NCBI RefSeq assembly: GCF_002078605.1
Contig: NZ_MSJR01000008.1
Span: forward strand, 62,001-126,000
DNA from: Salegentibacter sediminis
GTDB lineage: Bacteria; Bacteroidota; Bacteroidia; Flavobacteriales; Flavobacteriaceae
Reading direction: 5' to 3'
DNA length: 64,000 bases
In this document: positions 1 to 9,108 of the stretch, one piece after another
Layout: the number at the start of each line of letters is the position of its first letter
Position numbering within the stretch: the first letter of the stretch is position 1
The notes under the pieces: model-generated
The model's input: only the letters and a program-made list of their open reading frames with translations
Databases searched by the model: none
Told to the model about the DNA's origin: nothing
Made by a program: the position numbers and the translations under genes

Positions 1-939
1 ATAATAATTGGTGATTCCTATTTCCTTTTTTAGATCAGAATCATCGAAGATGCTTTTAGCTACCCCTTCCCAGGATTGAGAGTAATTTTCGATCGGGGAG
101 TCGGGGTATTTGGTATATTGCAGCTCCAGCCTTAAGTAAGCAGCATAATTTTTTAGGTAATCTACATAATTCTCGTCTTTTAAAGGAGGAATAGCCTCCT
201 GCTCAATACTGTATTCATTAAGTAAATATTGTATTTTTTTTCTTTCAAATTTGGTACTCCCTGTTAATGACCGGGGTCTATTTGCTTGCGTATAATTATA
301 ATTGAAACTACCCTGGCTTTGCTCTATTGGGAAGATAAGCGGAGACCTGGGATTATAATGAACCTTAAACCCAAAAAATTCCGGAATTTTCAAACTTACT
401 TCCAACTTATCAATTGGTATCATATCCTGAAGCGGCACCGCATCTATTGAGGTGATAAAAGGCGATCGGATAGTATATTCTAATTCTATAACACTTCCCT
501 CAGTAACCGCCGGCATAGTAAATTTGGTAGTTTTACGATACCTGGAAGTTTCCTCTTCAAAAATGTCTCTCCTGTTTAGTTTCTCTTCCTGTAATTTTCC
601 ATCAACCAGGTTATAGGTATAGGCCTTAATGGAGCTTACTTTTTCTTCGGTTGATGAGTTTTTATAAACCTTTATTTCTTTATTAGCCCAATCAAAACCC
701 TCTTTGTTATATATTTTTATACGTTCGTGTATCTGGGTTATTAATGTTAAACCGGTTTGTTTATGTAATTCATAAAACACCTCCTGTTTTCTGTATAGCA
801 CTGCTGCATTGGCCTCTTTATGCGTAGGGTGCTCCGTTTGAGCCACCTCTTCTTCAGAAACCTTTCCGAATTTATAATTCTGAGCATTTATGGGAAAGCC
901 CAGCAAAAGGATTAGAATAAATAAAACTGAATTTTTCAT
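1..939 (-). CDS. DUF3857 domain exported protein, partial (C-terminus beyond left edge)
   Basis: Reading frame open from an ATG at 939 to the window edge (313 codons, no stop), so the C-terminal part lies outside. It begins with a signal peptide (MKNSVLFILILLLGF, then PINAQ with likely cleavage after AQ). The visible part resembles the N-terminal DUF3857 beta-rich domain of Bacteroidota transglutaminase-like proteins; the papain-like transglutaminase core expected after it would be off-window. It starts 3 bases after the stop of its upstream neighbour (943-2859), which has the same architecture, so the two look like a duplicated, co-transcribed pair. The substrate is unknown; families of this type are thought to act in the periplasm. 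Confidence 0.8.
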   Translation of the reverse strand, partial: MKNSVLFILILLLGFPINAQNYKFGKVSEEEVAQTEHPTHKEANAAVLYRKQEVFYELHKQTGLTLITQIHERIKIYNKEGFDWANKEIKVYKNSSTEEKVSSIKAYTYNLVDGKLQEEKLNRRDIFEEETSRYRKTTKFTMPAVTEGSVIELEYTIRSPFITSIDAVPLQDMIPIDKLEVSLKIPEFFGFKVHYNPRSPLIFPIEQSQGSFNYNYTQANRPRSLTGSTKFERKKIQYLLNEYSIEQEAIPPLKDENYVDYLKNYAAYLRLELQYTKYPDSPIENYSQSWEGVAKSIFDDSDLKKEIGITNYY

Positions 940-942
940 AGG

Positions 943-2859
943 TTAGGTTTTAGTTGTCTTGAGTATCACGGCTTTCTGGTTATTATAGGAGTTAATCCTA
1001 TTTAAGAAATTATAATAGGCTTTATAATTTTCAGGTTCCCAAAGCCCCTGGTTTATAATTAGTTTTCTTTCTACTTCCAGGGCAGGGCCGTCTTCGGCTT
1101 CGATCAGACTGGTTTGAATGAATAAACTCCCAAATTCATTTTTAAGTTCGACCTTTTCGGGAATAGATTCAATTTCAAAACCCTGCGGAAAATAATATCT
1201 GTAAGTATCAAAATAGCTTTCACCCCTGGCAATTTCAATGGGTGTTGTACGAGCCTCGTCCCGCGGAAGATTATACACCGTTGGACGTAAAAAATTTACC
1301 GGCAATAGCAATCGGTTTCCTGCCTTTCGGGAAAAGCTTTTCCCCTCGATCTCAAGCTTTTCCTGGAATTTCACTGAATCCCGATCATTAATGAAAGAAA
1401 GCTTTTGAATCTGAAAATCTCCCAAATACCCCCATTGCTCTTTATAATATTCCTTTTGATCCTTTTCTTTAATACTTGCTATCCCGTAAATTTTATCATA
1501 GGCAATCCCGCTTTTTTTACGAGTGATATCAGCGGTAAAATTCTTTTCATTCAAACGGATCTCTGCCTCAGTACGGGTTAGATTTTGGTTGGCGTCATAG
1601 GCTGGGGTCTTTACCAGTTCCCCACCTTCGGGTGTAAGTTTCAGCACATAACGATCGTCTGTAAATCTACCCAGAAAATCGAACGGAATACTCTGGCTGG
1701 TGCATTCCAACCAGATATCCTGGTCTTCCTGCGGGATGTTTAGTATAACGTGATTTCCCTGCATAGATGGGAATTCTGGGTCCAAATGTTTCCGGTCTCC
1801 CCCATATACAATGGTATAATAAGAAGGAATATTCTGGGATTCCAGTAAAACCCTGGTGTAATTGGTAAGTGCCTTGCAATCGCCATACCCCAACTCATCA
1901 ACACTTGCTGCAGGCATAGGGACCCAACCTCCAATGCCTAGTTGAACGCTAATGTAGCGGGTATTATCCTGCACATACTGATAAATAATCTTCGCTTTTT
2001 CCCGGTCACTTTCAGCATTGGCAGTAAGTTTTTCGATCTTCTCTATTGTTTCCTGCGGAAGTTGGGCGTCGTGTTCCAGCAATTGCTCATACTGCCATTT
2101 CCCGAAATCCTTCCAGTTACTTCCAGAGCCTGGAACCCCCACCAGTGAAAACTCGTCAAGCGCCACCAGTAATCGTGGCTGAATCTGGCTTAAATTGGGA
2201 CTTTGCTTTTCCGAAGTGAAGGCAGGAACATTACTAATTGCATAATTTAACCCGGTAGCAGTAGCCTCCCGTTCAACCTCAAGTCCATACATGTTCCTTT
2301 CCTCAAATCTAAAAGGTATAGCCTGGGGGTTTTTAAAAATATACCTGGCCTTTTCTATACTTAAATTATAAGTATCTAAAGGAATCCAGGAGGTTCGAAA
2401 AACTGTGGAATTGGTTTCATATTCTTCCTCAAAAACTACGGTATATGGATAGCCAACAGGGGTATAATTCAAATAGCTTATGCGGGAATCCCCATACATC
2501 TCACTACTGCTTAGATAGCTTCTATCCTCAAAATGGCGCTTTTTAAATTTTTGGATCTCTTCTCCCGAGGAGTTATAAACACGAGCCTGCTGGTCCAGGA
2601 TTTTAATATTGTCTTTGTGGAAAGTGTATGCCTGGACGTGTTGATCCCCCTTTTCATTTAACACTGTAACCATTCGCCGGTTCTTTACCAGCATTTTATC
2701 TATCGAGAGAATATTGATCTCAGTGATTTCTTCCCGCAAAATAGCGTTAGCATTTGCCAAAAGTTCAGGCTTAAAAGTATTTACAGGGAGGTCCTGTGCG
2801 TGGAGCGGGGTTGCCAGGCTAACAAAAATTAGCTGCAAGGCTACTAAAATCTTGCGCAT
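943..2859 (-). CDS. Exported DUF3857 / transglutaminase-like protein
   Basis: 638 residues, with a signal peptide (about residues 1-22, ending LHAQ). An N-terminal DUF3857 region is followed by a transglutaminase-like core: the GYGDCKAL motif places the putative catalytic Cys at residue 328, and GNHVIL about 45 residues later gives the His. The usual following Asp motif reads WLECTSQ, with Glu in place of the more common Asp. A beta-rich C-terminal region follows. Probably a periplasmic cysteine peptidase or transglutaminase-fold enzyme of unknown substrate. It is co-directional with and 3 bases from a paralogue downstream, and 53 bases below dtd. Confidence 0.8.
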   Translation of the reverse strand: MRKILVALQLIFVSLATPLHAQDLPVNTFKPELLANANAILREEITEINILSIDKMLVKNRRMVTVLNEKGDQHVQAYTFHKDNIKILDQQARVYNSSGEEIQKFKKRHFEDRSYLSSSEMYGDSRISYLNYTPVGYPYTVVFEEEYETNSTVFRTSWIPLDTYNLSIEKARYIFKNPQAIPFRFEERNMYGLEVEREATATGLNYAISNVPAFTSEKQSPNLSQIQPRLLVALDEFSLVGVPGSGSNWKDFGKWQYEQLLEHDAQLPQETIEKIEKLTANAESDREKAKIIYQYVQDNTRYISVQLGIGGWVPMPAASVDELGYGDCKALTNYTRVLLESQNIPSYYTIVYGGDRKHLDPEFPSMQGNHVILNIPQEDQDIWLECTSQSIPFDFLGRFTDDRYVLKLTPEGGELVKTPAYDANQNLTRTEAEIRLNEKNFTADITRKKSGIAYDKIYGIASIKEKDQKEYYKEQWGYLGDFQIQKLSFINDRDSVKFQEKLEIEGKSFSRKAGNRLLLPVNFLRPTVYNLPRDEARTTPIEIARGESYFDTYRYYFPQGFEIESIPEKVELKNEFGSLFIQTSLIEAEDGPALEVERKLIINQGLWEPENYKAYYNFLNRINSYNNQKAVILKTTKT

Positions 2860-2912
2860 TTCTAATAAAAGGATTACTTAGAAACAGCAAGATAATAAAA
2901 TTTTAACTTATT

Positions 2913-3365
2913 TTAACTTTTGTTTTTAGAATCCATTAAGATTGTAACCGGTCCGTCATTAATCAGTTCTATTTTCATATCGGCGCCAAATTTTCCTGTT
3001 CCAACCGGCTTTCCTAAGTTTTCTTCGAGAGTTTTTATGAATTTTTCGTAAAGTGGAATAGCCACCTCAGGTTTTGCAGCCTGAATGTAACTCGGCCTAT
3101 TGCCTTTTTTGGTGCTCGCGTGCAAAGTAAACTGGCTCACAACAATTGCGTCTCCATCTATATCGAGGAGCGAATCATTCATAACACCCTCACTATCATT
3201 AAAAATACGCAGCTTCACAATCTTATTACAAAGCCACTTAATGTCTTCCCCCGTATCTTCATTCTCAATCCCGAGAAGGATTAATAGCCCATCATTGATT
3301 ACTGCATTAATTTCGTGGTTTATTCTTACCGAGGCTTTTGTAACCCGCTGAAGTACTACTCTCAT
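2913..3365 (-). CDS. dtd: D-aminoacyl-tRNA deacylase
   Basis: 150 residues, the usual length of the Dtd family. It begins MRVVLQRVTKASV, and carries the two family motifs: SQFTLHA (the SQxT active-site segment) and a C-terminal NDGPVT (Gly-cisPro-like element). The enzyme hydrolyses D-amino acids (and Gly from mischarged tRNA) off tRNA, a cytoplasmic proofreading role. Its ATG overlaps the rsgA stop by 4 bases (ATGA), so translation is probably coupled to rsgA. Confidence 0.95.
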   Translation of the reverse strand: MRVVLQRVTKASVRINHEINAVINDGLLILLGIENEDTGEDIKWLCNKIVKLRIFNDSEGVMNDSLLDIDGDAIVVSQFTLHASTKKGNRPSYIQAAKPEVAIPLYEKFIKTLEENLGKPVGTGKFGADMKIELINDGPVTILMDSKNKS

Positions 3366-4312
3366 TCCTTTTTATAAATATCGGTTCTGTAATTATCCTC
3401 TTCGCCTTCCAGGATTTGCAAATAACTTTTATACCGGCTCCAGGCTATCTCCCCTTTTTCCAGAGCATCCTTTACGGCGCATTGTGGTTCCTCGAGATGC
3501 ATACAGTTATTAAACTTACAATTTTGTTTTATTCTGAAAAACTCAGGGAAATAATTACCCAGTTCTTCCCGCTCAATATCTACCACTCCAAAACCTTTTA
3601 TCCCCGGGGTATCAATAATTCTGGCATCAAAACTCAGGTCAAACATTTCAGCAAAAGTAGTGGTATGTTGTCCTTGTTTATGCTGGTCGGAAATTTCTGA
3701 AGTTTTTAAATTAAGACCTGGTTCCAGGGCATTTATCAAAGTAGACTTCCCGGTACCGCTATGGCCGGAGAACATACTGGTTTTCCCGAGCATCATCTCC
3801 TTTACTTTTTCTACATTCTTTCCTGTTTTTGCCGAAATGCCAAGGCATTCATAACCTACTTCGCGATAAAGGGCTGCCAGGTACTTTATTTCGACCAATT
3901 CATCTTCATTATAGGTATCAATCTTATTGAAAAGCAGTACCGCTTTAATGCCATAAGCTTCGGCAGTAACCAGGAAACGATCGATAAAAGTCGTGAAGGT
4001 AGGAGGGTTGTTTAGGGTGATAAGCAAAAATACCTGATCGATGTTTGAAGCAATAATATGAGTTTGTTTCGATAGGTTGACCGACTTCCTGATGATGTAA
4101 TTCTCCCGCTCTTCTATCTTCTTGATAACCCCGATTACCTCTTCGGCTTTTTCTTCAACATCAAATCCCACCCTGTCCCCTACAGCCACGGGATTAGTGC
4201 TTTTAATTCCTTTTATTCGGAACTTCCCTTTGATGCGACAATCGTAATTTTTGCCATCTTCCCCTTTTACCAAATACCAGCTCCCGGTAGATTTATACAC
4301 AGTTCCCTTCAT
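3362..4312 (-). CDS. rsgA: Ribosome small subunit-dependent GTPase RsgA
   Basis: 316 residues. An N-terminal OB-fold (about 1-80) precedes a circularly permuted GTPase domain: the G4 motif NKID comes before the G1 P-loop GHSGTGKST, and G3 is DTPG. The C-terminal zinc-binding region has C-x-C/H spacing (QNCKFNNCMHLEEPQC). The enzyme helps late maturation of the 30S subunit. It is the first gene of a minus-strand group with dtd; upstream it faces the divergent gene at 4400 across 87 bases containing a strong palindrome. Confidence 0.95.
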   Translation of the reverse strand: MKGTVYKSTGSWYLVKGEDGKNYDCRIKGKFRIKGIKSTNPVAVGDRVGFDVEEKAEEVIGVIKKIEERENYIIRKSVNLSKQTHIIASNIDQVFLLITLNNPPTFTTFIDRFLVTAEAYGIKAVLLFNKIDTYNEDELVEIKYLAALYREVGYECLGISAKTGKNVEKVKEMMLGKTSMFSGHSGTGKSTLINALEPGLNLKTSEISDQHKQGQHTTTFAEMFDLSFDARIIDTPGIKGFGVVDIEREELGNYFPEFFRIKQNCKFNNCMHLEEPQCAVKDALEKGEIAWSRYKSYLQILEGEEDNYRTDIYKKE

Positions 4313-4345
4313 TTATCTGCCAATAATTCTTAATAAAATTTTAAT

Positions 4346-4372
4346 TATATGTTAAATTTTAACATATATTTG
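4346..4372. promoter_or_regulatory. 23-bp palindrome overlapping a TAnnTTTG -7 box
   Basis: TATATGTTAAA, one T, then TTTAACATATA form a perfect 11-bp inverted repeat at 4346-4368. The sequence TATATTTG at 4365-4372 matches the Bacteroidota -7 element on the plus strand and overlaps the right arm. A dimeric repressor bound here would block transcription of the secreted-protein gene at 4400. The site also lies 34 bases upstream of rsgA on the other strand. I see no good -33 TTG at the right spacing. The regulator is unknown. Confidence 0.4.
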
Positions 4373-4399
4373 ATACTCAGAAATCAAAACTATCTAATT

Positions 4400-5047
4400 A
4401 TGAACAAATTTACTTTTAAATTATTTATTACGGGCATGATATGCTTTTTTGCTTTTTCCCTTAGTGCACAAACCCGGTTATATGAACACCCGCAGTTCGA
4501 TGAGATTGCAAAAAATCATAAAAGTTTGGCAATTCTTCCCTTTGAAACCAGTGTACAATTAAGACCAAAGCAAATGAAGGAAATCACTGCAGCTCAACTT
4601 AAAGAAATGGCCCAAAGTGAGAGTCTGGCAATTCAAAACTCCATGTACACCTGGTTCTTAACCCGCCAGCAGCGTGGTAAACTTAGTTTGGATGTACAAG
4701 ACCCTAAACGTACCAGGGTTATTCTTCAGGACAACAATATTACAGATCCTGCAAGACACACCCCCGAAGAACTCGCTGAAATTTTAGGGGTAGATGCGGT
4801 TATTTCAGGAAGCTTTGAAACCGACAAACCTATGTCTGACGGAGCTTCTATAGCTCTTGGATTATTAGTGGGCTTCTGGGGATCTACCAACTCGGCCACA
4901 GTGAATATGAGTGTAAATAATTCCGGAGATGGCGAACTCTTATGGAATTACAATAAGCGGGTGGCTGGTAGCCTGGGCAGCACCACCGATGCCTTGATCA
5001 ATAAATTAATGAGGAAAGCCTCACGGCGCCTGGCTTATACCAAATAA
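4400..5047 (+). CDS. Exported protein of unknown function, possibly LpoB/CsgG-like fold
   Basis: 215 residues from ATG 4400; an upstream in-frame ATG at 4349 would place an extra 17 residues before a clear signal peptide (MNKFTFKLFITGMICFFAFSLSAQ) and overlaps the promoter palindrome, so it was rejected. The mature part begins with a segment like the start of CsgG/LpoB-type domains (KSLAILPFET), includes EELAEILGVDAVISGSFET, and a short hydrophobic Gly-rich stretch (ASIALGLLVGFWGS). This pattern of a conserved 'aILPF' strand followed by 'lgvDaVisG' is typical of periplasmic LpoB/CsgG-like domains, but the assignment is inference. No lipobox. Convergent with the aroma operon across a bidirectional terminator. 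Confidence 0.7.
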   Translation: MNKFTFKLFITGMICFFAFSLSAQTRLYEHPQFDEIAKNHKSLAILPFETSVQLRPKQMKEITAAQLKEMAQSESLAIQNSMYTWFLTRQQRGKLSLDVQDPKRTRVILQDNNITDPARHTPEELAEILGVDAVISGSFETDKPMSDGASIALGLLVGFWGSTNSATVNMSVNNSGDGELLWNYNKRVAGSLGSTTDALINKLMRKASRRLAYTK

Positions 5048-5053
5048 AAATCA

Positions 5054-5097
5054 AACTTTTACAGGATTCCGGGTCTGAATCCTGTAAAAGTTATTTT
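5054..5097. terminator. Bidirectional intrinsic terminator
   Basis: A perfect 16-bp stem, AACTTTTACAGGATTC (5054-5069) with GAATCCTGTAAAAGTT (5077-5092), and a 7-base loop. A T-rich run follows on the plus strand and, read from the other side, TTTTTA on the minus strand. It sits between the convergent 4400-5047 gene and the aromatic operon and should stop both. Confidence 0.9.
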
Positions 5098-5117
5098 TGG
5101 AAAACAAGCAGGTGTTT

Positions 5118-6200
5118 TTAAGCTTTCATGATCTTCTCCTGGTGATTGATAGATTCCTGGTGAACCGCTTTGAACAACCTAAGTATAAACTCCTCACTTA
5201 AACCGTACTGCTCCCCTTCAAGTACCATATTCCCAAGTATTTCATTCCATCTTTTAGTTTGAAGCACCGATACATTCTGTGCCTTTTTCACCTTTCCAAT
5301 TTCGTCTGAAATTTTCATCCTTCTTGAGAGCAACTCAATCAATTGGTTATCGGCTACGTCGATTTGAGCTCTCAGGTTGCTGAGTTTATTCTGAAATTCC
5401 TCACTTTCTGAAACTTCTTTTCTAATCTTAAGATCTTTCATTATCTGCACCAGGGTTGCAGGTGTTATTTGTTGTGCCGCATCACTCCAGGCATCATCGG
5501 GTGTATGATGAGTTTCCACCATCAGACCGTCATAGTTCAGATCTAGAGCGGTCTGGCAAAGATCAAAGATAATATCCCTTCTTCCTGCAATATGCGATGG
5601 ATCAAGAATTAATGGTAAGTCTGGGAATTTATTCTGAAGCTCGATAGCGATTTGCCATTCCGGGTTGTTTCTGTATTTCGTCTTTTCATAGGCTGAAAAT
5701 CCACGATGAATCACTCCCAGGTTTTTAATATCAGCAGTGTGCAATCTTTCTACCGCTCCCAGCCAAAGAGAAAGGTCGGGATTAACCGGGTTTTTCACCA
5801 AAACTGTTTTATCGGTGCCCTTTAAGGCATCGGCGATCTCCTGTACAATAAAAGGAGATACGGTGGTACGGGCTCCAATCCAAAGAATATCTACATCATA
5901 CTCAAGGGCCAGGTCTACGTGAGCAGGGTTAGCAACCTCTGTGGTAGTAAGCATCCCGGTTTCTTCCTTGGCTTTCTTCATCCATTTTAATCCAAGAGAA
6001 CCAACTCCCTCAAAGTTTCCAGGTCGGGTTCGCGGTTTCCAGATTCCCGCACGAAGCACGGTAGCATCGGTATCTTTTAATTGATGCGCGATCTTCAAAA
6101 CCTGTTCTTCGGTTTCAGCGCTGCAAGGCCCGGCGATTACCAGGGGATGATCTAACCCGAAATCGTCCAGCCATTTTCTCATTTCCTTCTTGTTTTCCAT
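5118..6200 (-). CDS. Bifunctional DAHP synthase / chorismate mutase
   Basis: 360 residues. Residues about 1-260 are a 3-deoxy-D-arabino-heptulosonate-7-phosphate synthase barrel (IAGPCSAE, RAGIWKPRTRPGNFEG, DPSHIAGRR). Residues about 270-350 are an AroQ-type chorismate mutase helix domain (LRAQIDVADNQLIELLSRRM). This fusion order is known in Bacteroidota. It catalyses both the entry step of the shikimate pathway and the branch toward prephenate. Last gene of the pheA operon, 24 bases below tyrA, so the entry enzyme is co-regulated with the Phe/Tyr branch rather than with Trp. Confidence 0.93.
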   Translation of the reverse strand: MENKKEMRKWLDDFGLDHPLVIAGPCSAETEEQVLKIAHQLKDTDATVLRAGIWKPRTRPGNFEGVGSLGLKWMKKAKEETGMLTTTEVANPAHVDLALEYDVDILWIGARTTVSPFIVQEIADALKGTDKTVLVKNPVNPDLSLWLGAVERLHTADIKNLGVIHRGFSAYEKTKYRNNPEWQIAIELQNKFPDLPLILDPSHIAGRRDIIFDLCQTALDLNYDGLMVETHHTPDDAWSDAAQQITPATLVQIMKDLKIRKEVSESEEFQNKLSNLRAQIDVADNQLIELLSRRMKISDEIGKVKKAQNVSVLQTKRWNEILGNMVLEGEQYGLSEEFILRLFKAVHQESINHQEKIMKA

Positions 6201-6224
6201 AATTGTAAAATTAATCTTTGAGTA

Positions 6225-7073
6225 TTAGTTTATTCCGTTTAAAATCGATTTTATATGATTTGCACGTTGCATTTCACTATAAACCCCCTGAAAATCATCT
6301 TCTTCTATGAGATCTTTGAAGCGATTAAGATTAGTGATATATTCATTTAGGGTCTCCAGTACATTTTCTTTGTTTTGCTGAAAAATAGGCGTCCACATTT
6401 CGGGTGAACTCTTAGCTAATCTCACCGTAGAAGCAAAACCACTTCCCGCGAGGTCAAAAATATCCCGTTCGTTCTTTTCTTTTTCCAGGACGGTCTTGCC
6501 AAGCATAAAAGAGCTTATGTGCGATAAATGGGAAACATAAGCAATATGTTTATCGTGGGATTTTGGATCCATATACCTTATACGCATCCCAAGCCTTTGA
6601 AAGATTTCCAGCGCTCTTTCCTGCAGTTTGAAAGCTGTTTTTTCCACTTCGCAAATAATATTGGTTTTATTCCTGTACAAATTAGAAATCGCTGCCTCGG
6701 GACCAGAAAATTCGGTTCCCGCAATAGGATGTGCTGCGAGATAATTTCTTCTTCCAGGGTGATTTGCCACGGTTTTACAAATCCCTTCTTTAGTAGAACC
6801 AGCATCAAAAACAAGAGTGTTTTCATTTACTAGATCCAGGACCTGTTTTAATACGCCGGGCGCTACATCTACCGGTACCGCAAGGATGACTACATCTACT
6901 TGCTGAACATTTTCCAGGTCTACCTGGTGATCTATAATCCCAAGATCTTTGGCTCTGGTTAAATGCTCATTATTAGCATCACAACCATAAATTTGAGCCT
7001 CAGCAAAAGCCGATTTTATATCCAGCGCAAATGACCCGCCTATGAGCCCTACTCCAATAATTTGTACTTTCAT
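6225..7073 (-). CDS. tyrA: Prephenate dehydrogenase
   Basis: 282 residues. N-terminal Rossmann motif GVGLIGGSFALDI, then DAGSTKEGIC and HPIAGTEFSGPEA, which are characteristic of TyrA, and the catalytic-region HDKHIAYVSHLSH. It converts prephenate to 4-hydroxyphenylpyruvate (NAD-dependent oxidation and decarboxylation) for tyrosine. No C-terminal ACT domain. Its ATG overlaps the aminotransferase stop by 1 base (TAATG). Confidence 0.93.
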   Translation of the reverse strand: MKVQIIGVGLIGGSFALDIKSAFAEAQIYGCDANNEHLTRAKDLGIIDHQVDLENVQQVDVVILAVPVDVAPGVLKQVLDLVNENTLVFDAGSTKEGICKTVANHPGRRNYLAAHPIAGTEFSGPEAAISNLYRNKTNIICEVEKTAFKLQERALEIFQRLGMRIRYMDPKSHDKHIAYVSHLSHISSFMLGKTVLEKEKNERDIFDLAGSGFASTVRLAKSSPEMWTPIFQQNKENVLETLNEYITNLNRFKDLIEEDDFQGVYSEMQRANHIKSILNGIN

Positions 7074-8218
7074 TACATTACCCGTTTAATAGCTCTTTTA
7101 ATATTTTCTTCAGAAGCACATAACGAAAACCTTACGTAGCCTTCGCCCATAGTTCCAAAGATGAATCCCGGGGCGGTAAAAATATTATGCTTTTGAAGCA
7201 GGCCTTCAACAAAAGCTTCAGAAGTAGAACCCTTTGGAACTTTAGCCCAAATAAACATTCCGCTTTGGTCTTTTTCCGGTTCACATTGCAATACTTTTGC
7301 AAGTTCCAGCACTTTTTCTTTCCGACTTTGATAAGTTTCATTGAGAGCAGAAAACCAATTCCCATTCATTCGCAAAGCCACCGCTGCTCCAGCCTGGAGC
7401 GGATAAAACATCCCACTATCCATATTGGTCTTTACTTTTAAGATAGTATTCAGGTTTTTCTCGCTTCCACAAACCATCCCTATTCGCCACCCCGCCATAT
7501 TAAAAGATTTGCTTAGGGAGTTAAGCTCCAGGACCACTTCTTTGGCGTCTTCAGTTTGTAAAATGCTTTTCGGCTCATTATTCAGAATAAAACTATAGGG
7601 ATTATCATTTACAATTAAGATATTATGGGTTTTCCCAAATTCCACGAGATCCCTGAATACCTGATCTGTAGCCGAAGCCCCGGTGGGCATATGTGGGTAA
7701 TTCACCCACATTAATTTCACCTTGCTTAAATCCTTTTTTGCCAGCTGGGCCAGATTGGGCAACCAGTTTCCTTCAGCATTTAAATCGTAAAAGACCGCTT
7801 TTGCGCCAACAAGTTCAGTAACCGCAGCATAGGTTGGGTAACCCGGATTGGGAATCAACACTTCGTCACCCTCATTCAAAAAAGCCATCGTAATATGGGT
7901 GATACCCTCTTTACTACCCATTAAGGGCAAGATCTCCGTTTCGGCATCGAGGGAAACGTCATAATGGTTCTGATAAAATTCGGCAATTGCCTTTCTAAAA
8001 TCGGCCGTACCTTTGTAGGGTTGATATTGGTGCGCTGCTGAATTCACCAAAGCTCCGTTTAGAGCCGTGATAACCTGTGGCGGTGGAGGCAGGTCAGGAC
8101 TGCCAATCCCCAGGTTTATAATATCTTTTCCCGATTCCTGCATAGCACGTACCTCCTTTAGCTTAGAAGAGAAGTAGTACTCTTTTACCTGGTTTAACCT
8201 GTTGGCTTGTGCTATCAT
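7073..8218 (-). CDS. Class I/II aminotransferase, probably aromatic
   Basis: 381 residues of the PLP fold-type I family. The PLP-lysine motif is SLSKSFNMAGWRIGM; GSPDLPPPP and NPGYPTY are typical of the LL-DAP/aspartate aminotransferase subgroup. Placed between pheA (4-base ATGA overlap) and tyrA (1-base overlap), it probably transaminates phenylpyruvate and 4-hydroxyphenylpyruvate, giving Phe and Tyr. Substrate preference cannot be told from sequence alone. Confidence 0.88.
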   Translation of the reverse strand: MIAQANRLNQVKEYYFSSKLKEVRAMQESGKDIINLGIGSPDLPPPPQVITALNGALVNSAAHQYQPYKGTADFRKAIAEFYQNHYDVSLDAETEILPLMGSKEGITHITMAFLNEGDEVLIPNPGYPTYAAVTELVGAKAVFYDLNAEGNWLPNLAQLAKKDLSKVKLMWVNYPHMPTGASATDQVFRDLVEFGKTHNILIVNDNPYSFILNNEPKSILQTEDAKEVVLELNSLSKSFNMAGWRIGMVCGSEKNLNTILKVKTNMDSGMFYPLQAGAAVALRMNGNWFSALNETYQSRKEKVLELAKVLQCEPEKDQSGMFIWAKVPKGSTSEAFVEGLLQKHNIFTAPGFIFGTMGEGYVRFSLCASEENIKRAIKRVM

Positions 8219-9042
8219 ATCAAGCTGTTTTTATAGGTTCCTAATATTGTTAGTTGTTCGGTCATCACTTCAAGAATACCAACGGCTTTTAAAAATTCAT
8301 CATAGTTTTCAAAAGTTACATCGATAAAAAATGAATATTTCCACGGGCTTTCAATAATCGGCATACTTTGTATCTTACTCATATCCAGGTTAAAATCCCT
8401 CAAAATATTTAATACCGAAACCAGACTTCCGCGTTTACTTTCCAGTTCAAATTTTAGCGAAGCCTTATCTATTTTATCACCATTGGGTTCTTTCTTTTTT
8501 GTACTGAGGATTAAAAACCGGGTGGCATTGCTTTTTTTGGTATGAATACTTTCTGCGAGAATTTCCAGTCCAAAAATCTGCGCAGCTGCTTTGCTGGCCA
8601 CAGCTGCAATTTTGTGTGATTCCTTTTCTTTAATTCTTCTGGCAACCTCAGCAGTATCTGCATCTTCAATAAGTTTTATATGCGGGTATTGCTTGAAGAA
8701 TTCTTTACATTGCAATAAAGCCATAGGGTGTGAATACACTTTTTTGATATCCTCAAGCTTTTGCCCGGGCAGCACCATTAAATTCATATCTATAGGAATA
8801 TAATGCTCTCCCACCACCTGTAATTTATTTTCATCAATAAGTGCGTAATTTGGGAGTATAGAGCCCGCGATACTGTTTTCTATGGCCATCACTCCTTCTG
8901 AAGCATCGCCATTTACCAGGCTTTTTGATAATTCGGCAAAAGACATACATTCCAGCACCGGCACATCTTCCCGGTAATATTGCTGTGCCACCAAATGGTG
9001 AAATGACCCCTGAATACCCTGTATTGCTATTTTTCTTTCCAT
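8215..9042 (-). CDS. pheA: Prephenate dehydratase
   Basis: 275 residues, monofunctional. The catalytic domain (about 1-185) has IQGIQGSFHH, MAIENSIAGSI and the SNATRFLIL motif; an ACT domain (about 195-270) follows, in which the Phe-binding ESRP element is reduced to IESPW. It converts prephenate to phenylpyruvate. First structural gene of the aromatic operon; the transcript passes a leader peptide and an intrinsic terminator 14 bases upstream of this ATG, so expression is probably set by attenuation on charged Phe/Tyr tRNA. Confidence 0.95.
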   Translation of the reverse strand: MERKIAIQGIQGSFHHLVAQQYYREDVPVLECMSFAELSKSLVNGDASEGVMAIENSIAGSILPNYALIDENKLQVVGEHYIPIDMNLMVLPGQKLEDIKKVYSHPMALLQCKEFFKQYPHIKLIEDADTAEVARRIKEKESHKIAAVASKAAAQIFGLEILAESIHTKKSNATRFLILSTKKKEPNGDKIDKASLKFELESKRGSLVSVLNILRDFNLDMSKIQSMPIIESPWKYSFFIDVTFENYDEFLKAVGILEVMTEQLTILGTYKNSLI

Positions 9043-9055
9043 TCAAATTTTGCAT

Positions 9056-9087
9056 AAAAAAAAGTCCCGATTTCTATCGGGACTTTT
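9056..9087 (-). terminator. Attenuator terminator of the pheA operon
   Basis: On the minus strand a perfect 12-bp stem, AAAAGTCCCGAT (9087-9076) and ATCGGGACTTTT (9071-9060), with an AGAA tetraloop and an 8-T run (9063-9056). It lies between the leader peptide stop and pheA, so it must be read through for operon expression. Two alternative pairings are visible upstream: CGGGA (9124-9120) with TCCCG of the 5' arm, and ATTTCTAT within the leader codon run with ATAGAAAT in the loop and 3' arm. Confidence 0.9.
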
Positions 9088-9108
9088 CTATATAATTTCT
9101 TCACTTAA

